The notes beneath the pieces were generated by a model. The model was not told the DNA's origin. It searched no databases and saw only the letters and a list, made by a program, of their open reading frames with translations. The position numbers were made by a program, and so were the translations under genes. DNA of 37,196 nucleotides from a virus, in IMG/VR virus record IMGVR_UViG_3300009505_000034, positions 1 through 37,196 of that record; one strand, 5' to 3'. Below, one piece after another: positions 21,401-31,300 of the stretch (position 1 is its first letter; every line of letters starts with the position of its first letter).

Positions 21401-24266
21401 AGTTGTCTGGATCTACTGTTCCAGGCTTAGAAACCACAACATATCCACCTTCAACATTCTTTACAGTGTTTGAATAAATACCTCCTTCTTGAAAGTTTGG
21501 TGCTCCATCTTTACCATTGGCCTTAGCAACGTTAAATGAAGTCTCTCCTTTAGGTGCAACCCCTTCAGTAAAACTACCTTCAGTTTCTCTTTTACCCTTG
21601 ATCTGACCTCCATTAACCCAGTTCTCAACAGCCTCTCGACTTTTTGTTTTGTGAGTAACTACATCAGAACCATATTTTTCAGGAACATTTTCTACTTCTA
21701 TTGTTTCCTCTACAAAAAGTTCAACTTCATTTTCAACTTTTGGTGATAGTGGTTTTAGTATTTGATCTAATTCTTTATCAGCATCAGATTGTTCTTCTTT
21801 TGATACTTGAATCTCCTGTTCATTAAAGACTCTTATTTGTTTCTGACCTCTGTTATATGCAGCGGCCATACGTTTCATTCCATCTAAAACATTTCCTTGT
21901 TCATCAATAACAGCAGGAGCATTCTTTTGCTTGCCATCATATTCCATGTCAGGATTTTCATCTACAAACTTCTTGAATTCTTTATTTGTTTCATAAAGAG
22001 TTTCAAGGGTCACCCTCTTCATTTTAAAAGTTCTGTTCTGTATGTTCTCTAACTTTGATGCTAACTCTTTATCTGTTTTACTGTCTCCTACACTTTCAAT
22101 AACAGAAACAACTTTACTACCATCAACAATAGAACCTGGTTTAGGCATACCACTTTTGATGTCTGCTTTTTTCTCCTCAACTATTGCTTTTGATTCAGGA
22201 GTTTGCGGAGCAGGTGAATTCATTTCATCATACACTAGAGCCGCTTCTTCAACTATCTGATTCATAGGAGTACCGGCATCCTTTAAAGGAGTAACAATAT
22301 TTTCATATTGTCTTGCTTTATCCAACATCCCTTCAGCAGTTTCTTTTGAAAAACTAGGATTCTTTTTCTTTAATTCTTTTTGAACTGATTTCTCAAAGTT
22401 TACAAAATCTAATCCTGCTGTAGTCCAGGCTTCTTTCTCCATTTGAGTTGATGACACACCCAAGTTTGGACTAGCCATTAATGTAGTTGCCGTTGCTGTA
22501 AGAATAAGTGTATTAATAAACTCATCTTTACCCATGAACTTATCTACACCATATATAGGCTCTGGAGATCTTTGATCATACTTGTATTTTTGGTAGTTTT
22601 CAAAACCACCTTGTACTAGTTCTTCTACTTCCTCTGAACTAACTTCTTTTATATATGCTTTACCACCTGCTTTTATAGCCATCTGTCTACTTCCGGAATT
22701 TGCTAATACTTTAACCGCTTCTTTAGTAGCCTTACTACGTACACCCATCATTGCTGAAACACCTCTTCTTGCTAAAGGGTTATTAAATATCGCACCTGTA
22801 GCACCGGTAACCACACCTATACTTAAGGCCATTGCCTCTGCATCTTCTGGATCTACTCCTAATTCTCTTGCTTCTTTGTTTGTTTGGTGATATGATTTAA
22901 AGAATTGGTCACCCCCCATTACAGCACCTGCTGCTAATGATCCACCACCTGTATATGCTGCGGCTACAATTGCCGGAGCCATTTCTCCTACAGTCTTTAA
23001 AGTCATAGGTAAAATATACATTGGATTGTCTGCTAATGATGCACCTGCAACTTGATCTGGGATATAGGCAAACTGCCCAATTGCAGTGTCTTTCCAATTA
23101 TCAGAAGAAAAGAAATGTGAAATATTATCTGCTACATCTTCAATTTGTCTGTCAAATTTTTCGTCTTGAGCCGCTAAGGATGCATTTGTCTCATCTGAAG
23201 CAAGTGAACTTCCAATTGCATCTGCTAATAATACTCCCGGATTCAGTTTATCTCCATGCTTTCCAAAAAATTCAACTGCTCCACCTGCTAAGTCTCCTAA
23301 AGTCGATACAATTGCTCCTAAACCTACCATTACTGACGTGTCTAAGTAACCCGGTCCCATTGCACCACCTAAACCTGGTCCCATTGCACCACTAAGTCTC
23401 ATGGTCTGCAACATATCTTTTGCTTCTGCTGAAACAAAATCTCCGTAATTGTTCTTTAAGTGATTATGATAACTTGTAGCCATGTCCTCGTGGGACTTGT
23501 ACATCTTCATGAACGCTTCGTCTTCACGAAGTTCAGGCATATATTTAAAAAAATCAGCGTTTCTCTCTACATAATCATAAAGATTTGTATCATAGTTTTT
23601 TGCTATATATCTAAGAGCATTAACTTTAAACTTTGTTCCTTGAAAATTTCTTGCCTGTTTAGTAAACTCATAACTAGCCTTAGGATCAGAGAAATAATCT
23701 TCCCCTTCCGCTAAGTCCCCACTATACTTATTTGTAAACTCTGGATCTGTTTGTCTTAAGACTTGACCAAACTGAATAAGGTTTTTCTTAACCGATTCAT
23801 CAGTACCTTCTGGCATTAGGTTAGGGTTTGAAATAACACCATCTACCTCTTGATTATTATACATCTCTGTACCTTTATCAATAGATGCTTGTATCTTAGC
23901 CCACTTGCCTTGTGCGTTTTCCGGATTTACCTGAGAATTCACTACGTTAAGTGCTCCATTATTATTTTCGTATTCAGGAAACTGAACACCCTCTAACTCT
24001 GGAAATAGGTTTGGAAACTTAGAATTTAATTCATCGCCTTCTTCGTAACGTCCTCTATTGAATGTATTACCCCATGTTACAGCATCTTGAAATTGCTCCT
24101 GATTTAAACCAGGAATAACATTTTGAATATCTGCAATTTGAAAGTTAGAAGAACTAGTTCCTCTTGCACGTCTTAATCTGTCTGCAAGAATAGTTAATTG
24201 ATCTTGTTTATCGTCTATACTTAAATCTACAAAAGGATCAACTCCTAAGATATCTTCGTCTTCCAT
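15471..24266 (-). CDS. Giant polyvalent / internal virion protein, 2931 aa
   Basis: A single 8.8 kb frame. Seen in order: an acidic N terminus; Gly/Ala-rich hydrophobic segments (about 290-330 and 405-500, with GGAMGPG repeated); a ParB-like fold (about 740-830, APAVIDEQGNVLDGMKRMAA); a low-complexity SDSKTK linker (about 1010-1025); a zinc metallopeptidase motif HEFAH (1103-1107); long helical regions; and a C-terminal part with two further hydrophobic zones. This is the build of phage 'large polyvalent proteins' and of ejected virion proteins such as T7 gp16. It follows the 192- and 644-aa candidates for gp14/gp15 equivalents. I infer it is packed in the head and enters the cell with the DNA. 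Confidence 0.8.
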   Translation of the reverse strand: MEDEDILGVDPFVDLSIDDKQDQLTILADRLRRARGTSSSNFQIADIQNVIPGLNQEQFQDAVTWGNTFNRGRYEEGDELNSKFPNLFPELEGVQFPEYENNNGALNVVNSQVNPENAQGKWAKIQASIDKGTEMYNNQEVDGVISNPNLMPEGTDESVKKNLIQFGQVLRQTDPEFTNKYSGDLAEGEDYFSDPKASYEFTKQARNFQGTKFKVNALRYIAKNYDTNLYDYVERNADFFKYMPELREDEAFMKMYKSHEDMATSYHNHLKNNYGDFVSAEAKDMLQTMRLSGAMGPGLGGAMGPGYLDTSVMVGLGAIVSTLGDLAGGAVEFFGKHGDKLNPGVLLADAIGSSLASDETNASLAAQDEKFDRQIEDVADNISHFFSSDNWKDTAIGQFAYIPDQVAGASLADNPMYILPMTLKTVGEMAPAIVAAAYTGGGSLAAGAVMGGDQFFKSYHQTNKEARELGVDPEDAEAMALSIGVVTGATGAIFNNPLARRGVSAMMGVRSKATKEAVKVLANSGSRQMAIKAGGKAYIKEVSSEEVEELVQGGFENYQKYKYDQRSPEPIYGVDKFMGKDEFINTLILTATATTLMASPNLGVSSTQMEKEAWTTAGLDFVNFEKSVQKELKKKNPSFSKETAEGMLDKARQYENIVTPLKDAGTPMNQIVEEAALVYDEMNSPAPQTPESKAIVEEKKADIKSGMPKPGSIVDGSKVVSVIESVGDSKTDKELASKLENIQNRTFKMKRVTLETLYETNKEFKKFVDENPDMEYDGKQKNAPAVIDEQGNVLDGMKRMAAAYNRGQKQIRVFNEQEIQVSKEEQSDADKELDQILKPLSPKVENEVELFVEETIEVENVPEKYGSDVVTHKTKSREAVENWVNGGQIKGKRETEGSFTEGVAPKGETSFNVAKANGKDGAPNFQEGGIYSNTVKNVEGGYVVVSKPGTVDPDNWQPNNNKVNKATRKESRGIVVPKPNTPARDMSNYDIYKVVDGKLVKQDPNSFKSDSKTKSDSKTKTDQKPQISGIDPETGDVFSDIKKLANHFQRVFKGSTVTLDQEAFNEKARENGLDPSKNKGFRNRTTNEIFINPELATLDTPIHEFAHIWEDMLAELNPEAHKKAMSLIKGTKFHKDAVKNGYGDRALNEALVQAIGEKSAKIFKDPKRQSEFEKIISQVKEIIKSALNLPTEADFDIQTTSLDAVINSSAEKIMSATNIDPDSKKESIDIDAIDAQRYKNPEREAIKEFNNLKETLGSDPTLAELNPVMKDGKYQFKKTKSGKLQVKISGQSYSLVNGINKHLKGSVEEKVDQIGDKIVEEFNANKDVPEVVKGLGWYKDLHISMRNTFGGRTNFFGRLLGATSGQTDVQQNYKYATQALEAYSKGAYDKYIEEYKDFIDRVEQFENEEELNEFFNEYKGRAVNALKKQGKTAYSESRIKPDPKDINETKRKLLNLYPKANPLFRTDNPTKLYGINSPAAAKVLAGIWLKQTQQSKTNNFYENVVGMTTNPTIDLWAARTIRRMIYDGNVDRYRIAERAEQGVDERVYAADAGGVSDYQLAEGVIINASQKLGMDPDDLQAYLWFAEKDLWLKKGWSKGTAAKKSDFREEAGKSDITRYYLGLSTERDQYTDPVLESKENLDIIEEERQSIQNDLRDGDLVSLKVNKTQGQYLIYPERSFDAEMIVKSGQDMTPVLKRALESAKKHEQESVFLSEVLPIDERMDPESVERELAKRPNARPAVEMQFRTPMSFEEASTFARENLDKEGVQLGPIKTDISGYTFITNEAGDKVLGVKYQFVPEFVFENEEDITDENVMQAVSDWSNSAQETKLNLENNENVLYFYNHYVDTFVAHNNQYNEILNNIENGSKDLFKGTSKTRTKEYFQSKGRKFESGQGDSNIDAQRQQDEGDGSRFSGTVQTDDGGSISGVQHRRIDKQSLPDQLTSFLSTLSDKGASVSKLLYGIKTYSQRVDGKELSTEEARLVLNKFMGTKGMKQRGFEENSINKAKNDDVGKSEVYDWVNENPNYYETMSMQETMEDIIDQVNQQEGGFENEGVIKDLLKKNPTIKELPRVQLARQAALHHYGLKVSKLRSEGASQSEIDNALETMSAIEFQLAEDGTLSGQASAALRSWTAQTSASLIDRTEIAMEKFNEAFDKRGSIGHFINRLFGGRKTKLESTTLSPEQRAKIQELHEIIKESPENSELANVAMRSMYKYMDSVVPSYSWQDTFFALQYAAMLSGASTQVLNATSGSANIVLQPLMDMSRVDRIFTGGYLNFIRKIGNGSNRRGLSQGYNMAMDIMKNGARVDKYQGTESNNESGQYNVLETTEFKGGKANPYNYYKFVGRLLNSTDRFISKVGYEGRYYNYLLDQLQKDGVPRNELRQRAADLYLATEVKTHAKEEMEALMDRMRKADPDTDFSNIEVVRVRELMHEAMAKRYSEDFVNKSDAELEVMKEKDGFDGTIEEFKEFMKAMKEAEIKGIATDANLASNAQVFIDNRGGPFYTHPIAFVANKIRQASNDPDRSFLGKLVLKSFVPFTSIIGSIGEYMIDVTPGFGLARAYATKDGLGDKGTRMREEQLSRAYFGTTSFLGLAALAAMAYEDDDENPFFEVSGGGYNNSNPYTRSDMKNAPLPPYTVKIGDATMDYRNIIPLSIPLAIIGNYMETMKMTGGKGEVFDDMQDRLLIAYANSANLIMDSSVLTSVKDMTEAVTKSFTGRGTQYDPNKVGDDDMTRTLQRMGKSSIRSVGGTLLRPLPQNANLFRQATKIFDANSYSAGDAKNALLYAAGLSQVFGKPKIDAFGEEAKSYPGETVIPYTHWRGIRGEDPRWAYLDKYNAYPGKIQNRPLRVGRDLRVLEPEELYQHQQTTGLEFSKMLVRYMNGRGKKDDKILTHTGKSQSIHKKAIAKMWTAAQAKSKLKNQKVWRQTILD

Positions 24267-24269
24267 GTT

Positions 24270-26204
24270 TTATTTTTCTTGATTAAGATTAAACTCTCCT
24301 TGTCCTCCAGAGATTTCACTAATAAGTGCTGAAACTTTTATATTAGCAGTTTGTACCGGCCCGTATGATCCATCATCTTGCATTGCTCTATAAGACAATA
24401 CTCCATATTTTTTAGAGAATCTTCTTCCGGTATAGTTTCCATCTCTATCAAACTTCACGTACTTAACTTTTCGTTCTGTAACCTGCTTATTGTCTTTATC
24501 TACTAATCCTTTAGACTCATGTCCTGTCTTAGCGAAGAAAGTATTTACAGGCAGTAGTGCTGCGTCAATTGCTTTATTATTATTATCAGCGTTATAAATT
24601 GAGGTTTGTAACTCAGCCTTATCAAATGCACCTGCTTCTTGTGCTTGGTCTTCTGCTTGCTTTTGTTTTACAATTGCTGCTGCTTGACCTTTTTTTGTGA
24701 CTCCAGTCTCCAATATTTGCTTATTGTTACTTGCATCTCTAGACAATACACCTTTCTTTTTTGCTATATGTTGCCAAGCATCATAATACTTCTGACCTCC
24801 TGCTCCTGATCCCCAAACTCCTTTAATATTTTGAACAAACTGATCTGCCGTTTTATCATTATAAACAGTATATTGTGCATCTCCATTTGCATCCGATCCC
24901 TCAAAATACAGTGTTCTTTCTCCTGAATCCGGATCTATCTCCATATATGTTTTCGAAGGATAACCCCAAGTATCTTTCATAGCACCAGTGGCTAAATCTT
25001 CTGTACTAAATCTTCCCAAGTTATATTTTCCTTTTTGGAAACTTGAAATGTCAAGCATTTGAGTCATGTTACCATCACCATTTGTATCAACCTGTGCAAA
25101 AGGAACCGACTCACTACCACCTGGTAACTGAGAAAGGTCTAGGTTTTTAAGTTGATCAACATTGTTAAGTAAGTTATTTACTACTTCTGCTTTAACTTGC
25201 AACTCCACCGCAGCACCACTTCCTGAACTAGGATCTTGTGGTCTATTTCTAAACTCTTTATCAGTCTTACTATCAATAGCCCCTCCAGGAGTTAATTTCT
25301 TCATCTCAGATAAAACAAACTGTTGCTCGTATGTTTCTTTGGCTGTTGCATTAAGTACTTCACCAGGATTAGAGTTTTCTTTATGCTGTTCGTTTACATA
25401 ATCATCCATTAATGTTGCTGCTGCATCATCTATACCTCTATATAATTCTACTATCCCCATAGGAGGTAATTTTGTTTTATCAAAGGCAGGTACATACATT
25501 CGGTTTTTTGCATCATATGTATATCCTGTAACAAATTTCTGACCTCCTGTTGTAGTTGTGAAAGAAGCAAATTCAGAATTTACATTTCCTAAACCACCTG
25601 TGTTTTCTATCTTCTGTACAATCTCTCCTAATTTACTTTGAAAGTCTGTTCTTACTACACCATCTTTAATATTCGTTTTATCGTTTTTAAAACTAGATAG
25701 AGCATCTTGTATATTGGCACTTGATGTGTCAATACCTGTTCCTACTATGCCGTTTTCTTCATCACCATTAATTTGGTCGTGTAATCGTGCACTAAGATTA
25801 GGATCATAGTATTTACTACTAGGATCAGCATCGAAATCAGTAGTAGTCCTTTCCATCTCTGTAGTAATCTTTGCTTGTTTAGCAACCATTACTCCTAACT
25901 TTGCATTTGCCGAAGCCAGAGTAGATGCATAAGCCTTACTATAAGTAGGCATGTCTGTAAGTTGTTCTATATAACCTCCAATTTCATTTGCCATGTCATC
26001 AGAAAAATGACCTGAAACAATACCATCTCTTAATTTTTGAGCCTGTTCAAACTTTTTGTTTTTTGCTTCAGTAACAACTTTTACATTGTTTTGTATAGCC
26101 TGGTTTAATTGAGCCGCACCTGCGTCTATAAAGCCCCCTCCAAAGAATTGACCTACGTTAACTTCTGTGCCTTGACCTAGTAATGTCGGTGTGTATTTTG
26201 CCAT
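24270..26204 (-). CDS. Probable internal virion (ejection) protein, 644 aa
   Basis: A mostly soluble, Ala/Gln/Lys-rich protein with helical N- and C-terminal regions. One EF-hand-like loop, VDTNGDGNMTQ, lies near residue 380 and may bind calcium. No catalytic motif is seen. Size and order (192, 644, then 2931 aa) resemble the T7 ejection set gp14-gp15-gp16 (196, 747, 1318 aa), which form a channel across the envelope. The gene starts 12 nt after its upstream neighbour and ends 3 nt before the giant gene. The role is inferred from context. Confidence 0.7.
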   Translation of the reverse strand: MAKYTPTLLGQGTEVNVGQFFGGGFIDAGAAQLNQAIQNNVKVVTEAKNKKFEQAQKLRDGIVSGHFSDDMANEIGGYIEQLTDMPTYSKAYASTLASANAKLGVMVAKQAKITTEMERTTTDFDADPSSKYYDPNLSARLHDQINGDEENGIVGTGIDTSSANIQDALSSFKNDKTNIKDGVVRTDFQSKLGEIVQKIENTGGLGNVNSEFASFTTTTGGQKFVTGYTYDAKNRMYVPAFDKTKLPPMGIVELYRGIDDAAATLMDDYVNEQHKENSNPGEVLNATAKETYEQQFVLSEMKKLTPGGAIDSKTDKEFRNRPQDPSSGSGAAVELQVKAEVVNNLLNNVDQLKNLDLSQLPGGSESVPFAQVDTNGDGNMTQMLDISSFQKGKYNLGRFSTEDLATGAMKDTWGYPSKTYMEIDPDSGERTLYFEGSDANGDAQYTVYNDKTADQFVQNIKGVWGSGAGGQKYYDAWQHIAKKKGVLSRDASNNKQILETGVTKKGQAAAIVKQKQAEDQAQEAGAFDKAELQTSIYNADNNNKAIDAALLPVNTFFAKTGHESKGLVDKDNKQVTERKVKYVKFDRDGNYTGRRFSKKYGVLSYRAMQDDGSYGPVQTANIKVSALISEISGGQGEFNLNQEK

Positions 26205-26216
26205 AGTATGTTTTGT

Positions 26217-26795
26217 TTATGCTATACCTTCTGCTGTTGCAGCAGACCCCATGTTGGCTAGACCTGCTCCTGCCTGGTTTAATCCACCAAAAGTCATCTG
26301 TCTAGACATAGCGTCATTTGCTAAAGTTCCTTGTAGTTTCATTTTAAAAGGATCTAACTTATTTAATTTAAATGCTTGATCTTTTGCTTGGGCCATATTA
26401 GTACCGGCCTCACGCATGTTAGATAATCTGTTTGCCCTTTCTTGTGCTCCAGACATTCTGTTTTTAATTAAAGCATCGTTTGTTCCTGCTTCTGCACTCA
26501 TACCAATTGCTAACTGATCCTCTAAAGAACCGGATGCTGATTGTGCTCTAGCAACAGAATTTTGTGCATTCGTAAACAAAGCGTTTTTCATGTCTTGTTG
26601 TTCTGACAATCTTCCATCTTTCATGTTACGAGTAAGTTCTAAATCTTGACTTATTTCTTTTGGAATTTCATACTGTGGTCTTTTAGCAAGTAAACTTTCC
26701 AATCTTCTTTGTCTCTTTTTTTTTCCAAATATTCCTGAGGCTGCTTGTGCTAAACCTCCAAGGGCTTGTATACCCCCTCCAATCATTCCTAACAT
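26217..26795 (-). CDS. Probable small internal virion protein, 192 aa
   Basis: Begins with a Gly/Ala hydrophobic helix (MLGMIGGGIQALGGLAQAASGIFG) followed at once by basic residues (KKKRQRR), then a long Ala/Gln/Met helical region and a Gly/Ala-rich end. A membrane-active start of this sort and this length are typical of gp14-like ejection proteins of podoviruses. It lies just downstream of the tail genes and ahead of the 644- and 2931-aa genes. Function is inferred from build and order. Confidence 0.7.
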   Translation of the reverse strand: MLGMIGGGIQALGGLAQAASGIFGKKKRQRRLESLLAKRPQYEIPKEISQDLELTRNMKDGRLSEQQDMKNALFTNAQNSVARAQSASGSLEDQLAIGMSAEAGTNDALIKNRMSGAQERANRLSNMREAGTNMAQAKDQAFKLNKLDPFKMKLQGTLANDAMSRQMTFGGLNQAGAGLANMGSAATAEGIA

Positions 26796-26802
26796 ATCTT
26801 TA

Positions 26803-28350
26803 TTATTTTTTTGTTCTTGGTTGTCTATACTGTGGGATTGGCTCTTGTGTTGTGTGACCTTTACTTGTTATGTATCCTATATTAGAATGCTTAACCTCTA
26901 AGTCTTCCTGTCTAAAAGCCATAAATACTTTTATATATTGCCCCCTTAATTTTGTTCCTCTCATTAATCTATCTCCGTATGTAGAATTATCTCCTACATT
27001 TGGATCATTAGTATCTCCAAACATTTCTGAATAATAAGTTCCTTCTTTAAGAACATAATCTTTAGCATTAAGGTCACTATTCATAGTCCAGTTATCTATC
27101 GTCTCAAATCTCGTAATCGTTGGTTTTGCGTTACCTTCCACAGCGTGTGTCATAAACACCTTAGGCTGAGATGATTGAACGTTTTCTACATACGATACTT
27201 GCGTAGGATATCTACCATTGTAAAAGTAATTCTTCTTAGTGGAATCATCATGAATATATAACTGTCCATTTACAAAGGATGCAAATTCTGTTTTGTACGT
27301 ACAAAAATATTCAGGAGTAAAAGAATACCTAGTAGTCCATCTTTGTGCTCCCTCACTCCATGCTAGTGACGTTCTACTTCCTTCTTTTACAACTTCAGTT
27401 ATCTCTTCAATCTTCTTAAATACCTGAACGTTCGTTTGCCAGGTATAACTACCGGCATTACTATTTTCATAAGTAAATTCTATTTGAGGGTTTGAGCCAT
27501 GTGCACTAGTTATTGTTAACTCAAGCCCAGAATTAGAATATCCACTAGCCAAATCATTTTGTGAAAATATATTTGATTTTTGAAACCCTATTGCTACGTC
27601 TAAATCAACCTTAGGTGTTATAGCAGTTCCTGCATCTATTATTTTAAAAATAACACCACCACCAAACACATCTCCAACGGAAACATTATCTGTTGTTGTT
27701 TGAGATCTAACTGCTCTTACTCTAAACGGATGATGTTTTGCTCTACCAAAATTACCACCTCCACCTGAATTAGGATTAAAAGACATGCTCTTAACAGGGG
27801 TTTTAGAGGAAAGAGTACTGGTTTCATATGATGCCCAGTAATTTTTAACTATAGCATAGGTATTATCTTTTCTTAATTTAGACCCTCCTTGTGATATTAT
27901 TACAGGATCCAGTTCAGCCATTAGGTTATATAGATTACCCAATTCAGTTGCACTTGGTAAAAACCAATCGTTATATGTTACTCCTGAAACAGTCCTTGTT
28001 ATATCCGATGCTACTTTAGCCGCAGACGTTTCATGACCTGTTTGGTTTATAATTGCTGCTGTATTTAATTCTCCACTTGCATTAGTAGCACCTGCATAAT
28101 ATTCTCCGTTTGGCTCATTATATGGTGCTCTAACATTACTCCAATGTATGTTCTCACTTTGAGCAATATTATATTCTGGACCCACACCTGTCATAGGAAC
28201 AGTTACGCTATGCGGAGTTCCTTCATGTAAGTCAACTATATACACAGTCTTTCCTGTAGAGGTAGGCACATCATTGCTTATATCAAAAACTATTTTGATT
28301 TCATCTCCGGGATTAAAGTCTGTGTCTAATATAAAACTACTACTTATCAT
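26803..28350 (-). CDS. Tail protein: C-type-lectin/DUF1566-like domain plus muzzle C-terminal part, 515 aa
   Basis: Residues about 65-220 match the DUF1566/Lcl-C domain of Bacteroidota surface proteins (NTAAIINQTG, YNDWFLPSATELGNLY, YWASYETS, HPFRVRAVRS), which has a C-type-lectin-like fold used for ligand binding. Residues about 325-400 (SLAWSEGAQRWTTRYSF, FASFVNGQLYIHDD, NYFYNG, VENVQSSQPKVFMT) look like the C-terminal part of gp10-like muzzle proteins of crAss-like phages. It starts 5 nt after the 1741-aa gene, which lacks that part. It is probably a receptor-binding tail component. The assignment of the C-terminal part is from memory of family patterns. Confidence 0.72.
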   Translation of the reverse strand: MISSSFILDTDFNPGDEIKIVFDISNDVPTSTGKTVYIVDLHEGTPHSVTVPMTGVGPEYNIAQSENIHWSNVRAPYNEPNGEYYAGATNASGELNTAAIINQTGHETSAAKVASDITRTVSGVTYNDWFLPSATELGNLYNLMAELDPVIISQGGSKLRKDNTYAIVKNYWASYETSTLSSKTPVKSMSFNPNSGGGGNFGRAKHHPFRVRAVRSQTTTDNVSVGDVFGGGVIFKIIDAGTAITPKVDLDVAIGFQKSNIFSQNDLASGYSNSGLELTITSAHGSNPQIEFTYENSNAGSYTWQTNVQVFKKIEEITEVVKEGSRTSLAWSEGAQRWTTRYSFTPEYFCTYKTEFASFVNGQLYIHDDSTKKNYFYNGRYPTQVSYVENVQSSQPKVFMTHAVEGNAKPTITRFETIDNWTMNSDLNAKDYVLKEGTYYSEMFGDTNDPNVGDNSTYGDRLMRGTKLRGQYIKVFMAFRQEDLEVKHSNIGYITSKGHTTQEPIPQYRQPRTKK

Positions 28351-28355
28351 ATTTC

Positions 28356-31300
28356 TTAAGTTTTAATAATTGAAGCGGCTTGATAAACTTGACCAAATAC
28401 ACTTACTGGTTCTGATGATCCTGTAAGATTAGGTATGCTAGCAAACGAACTTACTTTAAATGTTATATATCTAGAGTTCCTATAATTAGCAGGTATATAT
28501 ACTTGGATTGTATCAGATGCCTGATTATTTGTAAAAGAAACTGATACATTTTCCGACTCAATTAATGAATTATTTGAATCAGCAGTAACTTGTATCGAAC
28601 CTGCTGCTATTCCTGTCTTTACATTTTTAGTAACATCTATACTCACATAACCTCCATCAGCAGAAACGCTACTAGAGTTTAATCTAAAACCTCCAATACC
28701 AATACTTGAACTACCAGTCGCTAATGTCTCTACAGTTCCATAAGATGTTCCTGCATCATTTTTAGCATATGCTCTCCAGTAATAAGTTGTATTCTCCACT
28801 AACAACACAGAACTACTTTCAAATAAATATGGGAAAGTACTTATAGTAGACTGAGGATTGGTGATAGTGATTACACCGCTTAGACCTATTGTAGGTGTAG
28901 CCTGAGTAGAACTGTATACAAATCCTCTCTGTGTTATACCATTAGTTCCTGCTGAAGATCCACCATTATCTGATATTACCCCACCAAAGGTATTTCTAAG
29001 TTGACTGTAAGACTTTGACTCTACTGTTGGTGATTTTGTGCTTGATGCTCCTGTTGAAGTCGCATTACATATACCATATTGAGTTCCGAAATCGGAAATC
29101 AAATACGTTTTAGAATATACTATTGTATCTGCACTTATTCCAGTTATAGAATGATCTATGTCTGTTATAGCATCCGATGACACTACTTTGGTCACCCCGG
29201 ATCCTCCGATAGTAGGACTAGTATTAGATGTTGAATAAACAAATCCATACTCCGATGCTGATGCTCTATTTAATGTGATGCTTGAATTTAAATCAAGACC
29301 ACTTGCAGTTATGTTGTCAACAATAATAACATCCACCTCAGGTCTTTTAAGAGGCCTGGTGTCGATAACGATAGAATCTATATCTTCACTTACTGATGTT
29401 ATTTTAATATCAAAACCTCCTGATTGATAACCTATTGAGCCAATCACATTTCCAACTACAGATATTCTGTTTGATGGTATTGCTGTGCATACACCTAATG
29501 AGCATTCTGTGAAATTAGCAGTATTATTATTTCCGCTTCCTAATTGCCATGGGAAGTTAGATTCTCCTGGTATTGTTAAATTACCATTTGATATATCAAA
29601 TTCTTTTTCCTCAAGAAATAAGGACTCTGATAGTGTTGCACCTGTTATTCTAAATGGTGTTGAGCCATTTAATACATTTCCATATAAATAACTAGAATCG
29701 TTAGTGTAGTCAGTTACATTTGACACATTAACCTTCCCTGTAGATCCTTTAATTTCTCTATTTAATGCAATTTCAATAGTATCGATACTATCGCCAAAGA
29801 CATTTGAAAATACAATTGATCCAGTTCCTGCTGTGAAATGACTATCAGAGTCTTGACTAAAACCTCCTGAACTAGCGTTTACCACAGTAATACCACTTCC
29901 TATTGGAGATGCAATAACATCTGAGGGTATAGTAAATGAATAAGGACTAGTAAAATTAAATGTCCCTACTCCATCTATAACTGTCATTTGTCCTGTTATA
30001 TTCCATGGAGACTTTACGATAACACTAACTACCTTGGTAGTAGGCTCTTCGCCTACGTTTATAATATCTATAACAGGAGTGTCTGGGTAATAAGCATCTT
30101 CTTGTAGTGTTACAGTTGTTTCTCCTGTCTTAGGTAAACTTAAAATATATTCTGAATTATAATCGTCATATGTTCCTATAACAAAATTAGGCAGACTGTC
30201 TTGGACTATAATTTTAGACTTCTCTTTAAAAAATGTTTTCATTTTAACATCTCCAATTGCTAACAAACCATTAGCGTCATATTTAACTACAGTGTGATTT
30301 TTAACATCAAACCAAAAAGCACTTCCTTCATTAATTGCAACTGACTCAGGGTGCATTGTTCCATAAGATCCTTTTAAGGTATTTATAGTTCCTATAACAC
30401 CAGATGAAACCGCTAAAAACTGTCCACCACTTGATGCTTGTTGTAATTGTTGTTCTCCTAGATATATTCCAGAAGTTTCGTTTTCTGATATCGCTAACAT
30501 TAAAGATCCGGTAGACTGTGTTTTACTAGTAACCTTTAAAGATCTTAATGGTCCAGTAGCATCATCTAATCTTTTCTCGTCTAAAGCACTAAACTTTGAT
30601 AAGCCGTTTATTTTACCTCCTGGGATTTTTGTTTCGCTAAAAACAATACCTGTAGTTTTTATTTGACTACTAACCTCGGATGGCACTAAGTTTGGTTTAC
30701 CTGTAATTTGAGTCCAGTTTAAAAAATAATCAGTACTAGGATTCATAGATTCTGCTGCATATGAATACTCATCAGGTAAGTCTACTCTAAAATCATGGTT
30801 AGTATCTACCTTTGCTTCTCCATCCCAGTTTTGCTCTAGATTACTTTTAATAATCATATGAACCAAGGTTCCATCCGATGTACTTACTTGAGTTGAAGTA
30901 TTGTTATTTGTCTCTGAGTCAAGTATGTATATTTTATTCTTACCATTGTCCCCTGCTAAATCGATTGTACCTCTTCTAAAGAATATACGATGATCAGGAT
31001 GAACAGCACATATTTTTTGACCAAAGTCAGATTCCCAAAAGAACTCTTCTATTGTAGGGTAATTCTGAGTTATTTCTGATGGTGACATCTCTACAGTCCA
31101 TTCACGATTTTCATCGCCAAATGTCTTATTCTGATGCTCTTTCTGATGTAATTTAACATCACTGCCTTCCGCTATAGTTCCATTAGGAGGTGAAGTAATT
31201 GTTGAATATGTAAAACTATTTACATTTCCTAGACCATCCCCTAAAGTTTTTCCATGAACTGCCCATTTTTCACCAACTGTATGTCCAGTCGTTGAAGCAA

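Noticed and set aside
15471-24266. Giant virion RNA polymerase as in crAss-like phages
   Set aside because: No DxDGD-type catalytic motif is visible in the 2931-aa protein; its motifs are ParB-like and HEFAH.
15662-26379. Many plus-strand frames of 60-124 codons opposite the late operon
   Set aside because: All are antisense to long, domain-bearing genes; they arise from the codon bias of the minus strand.
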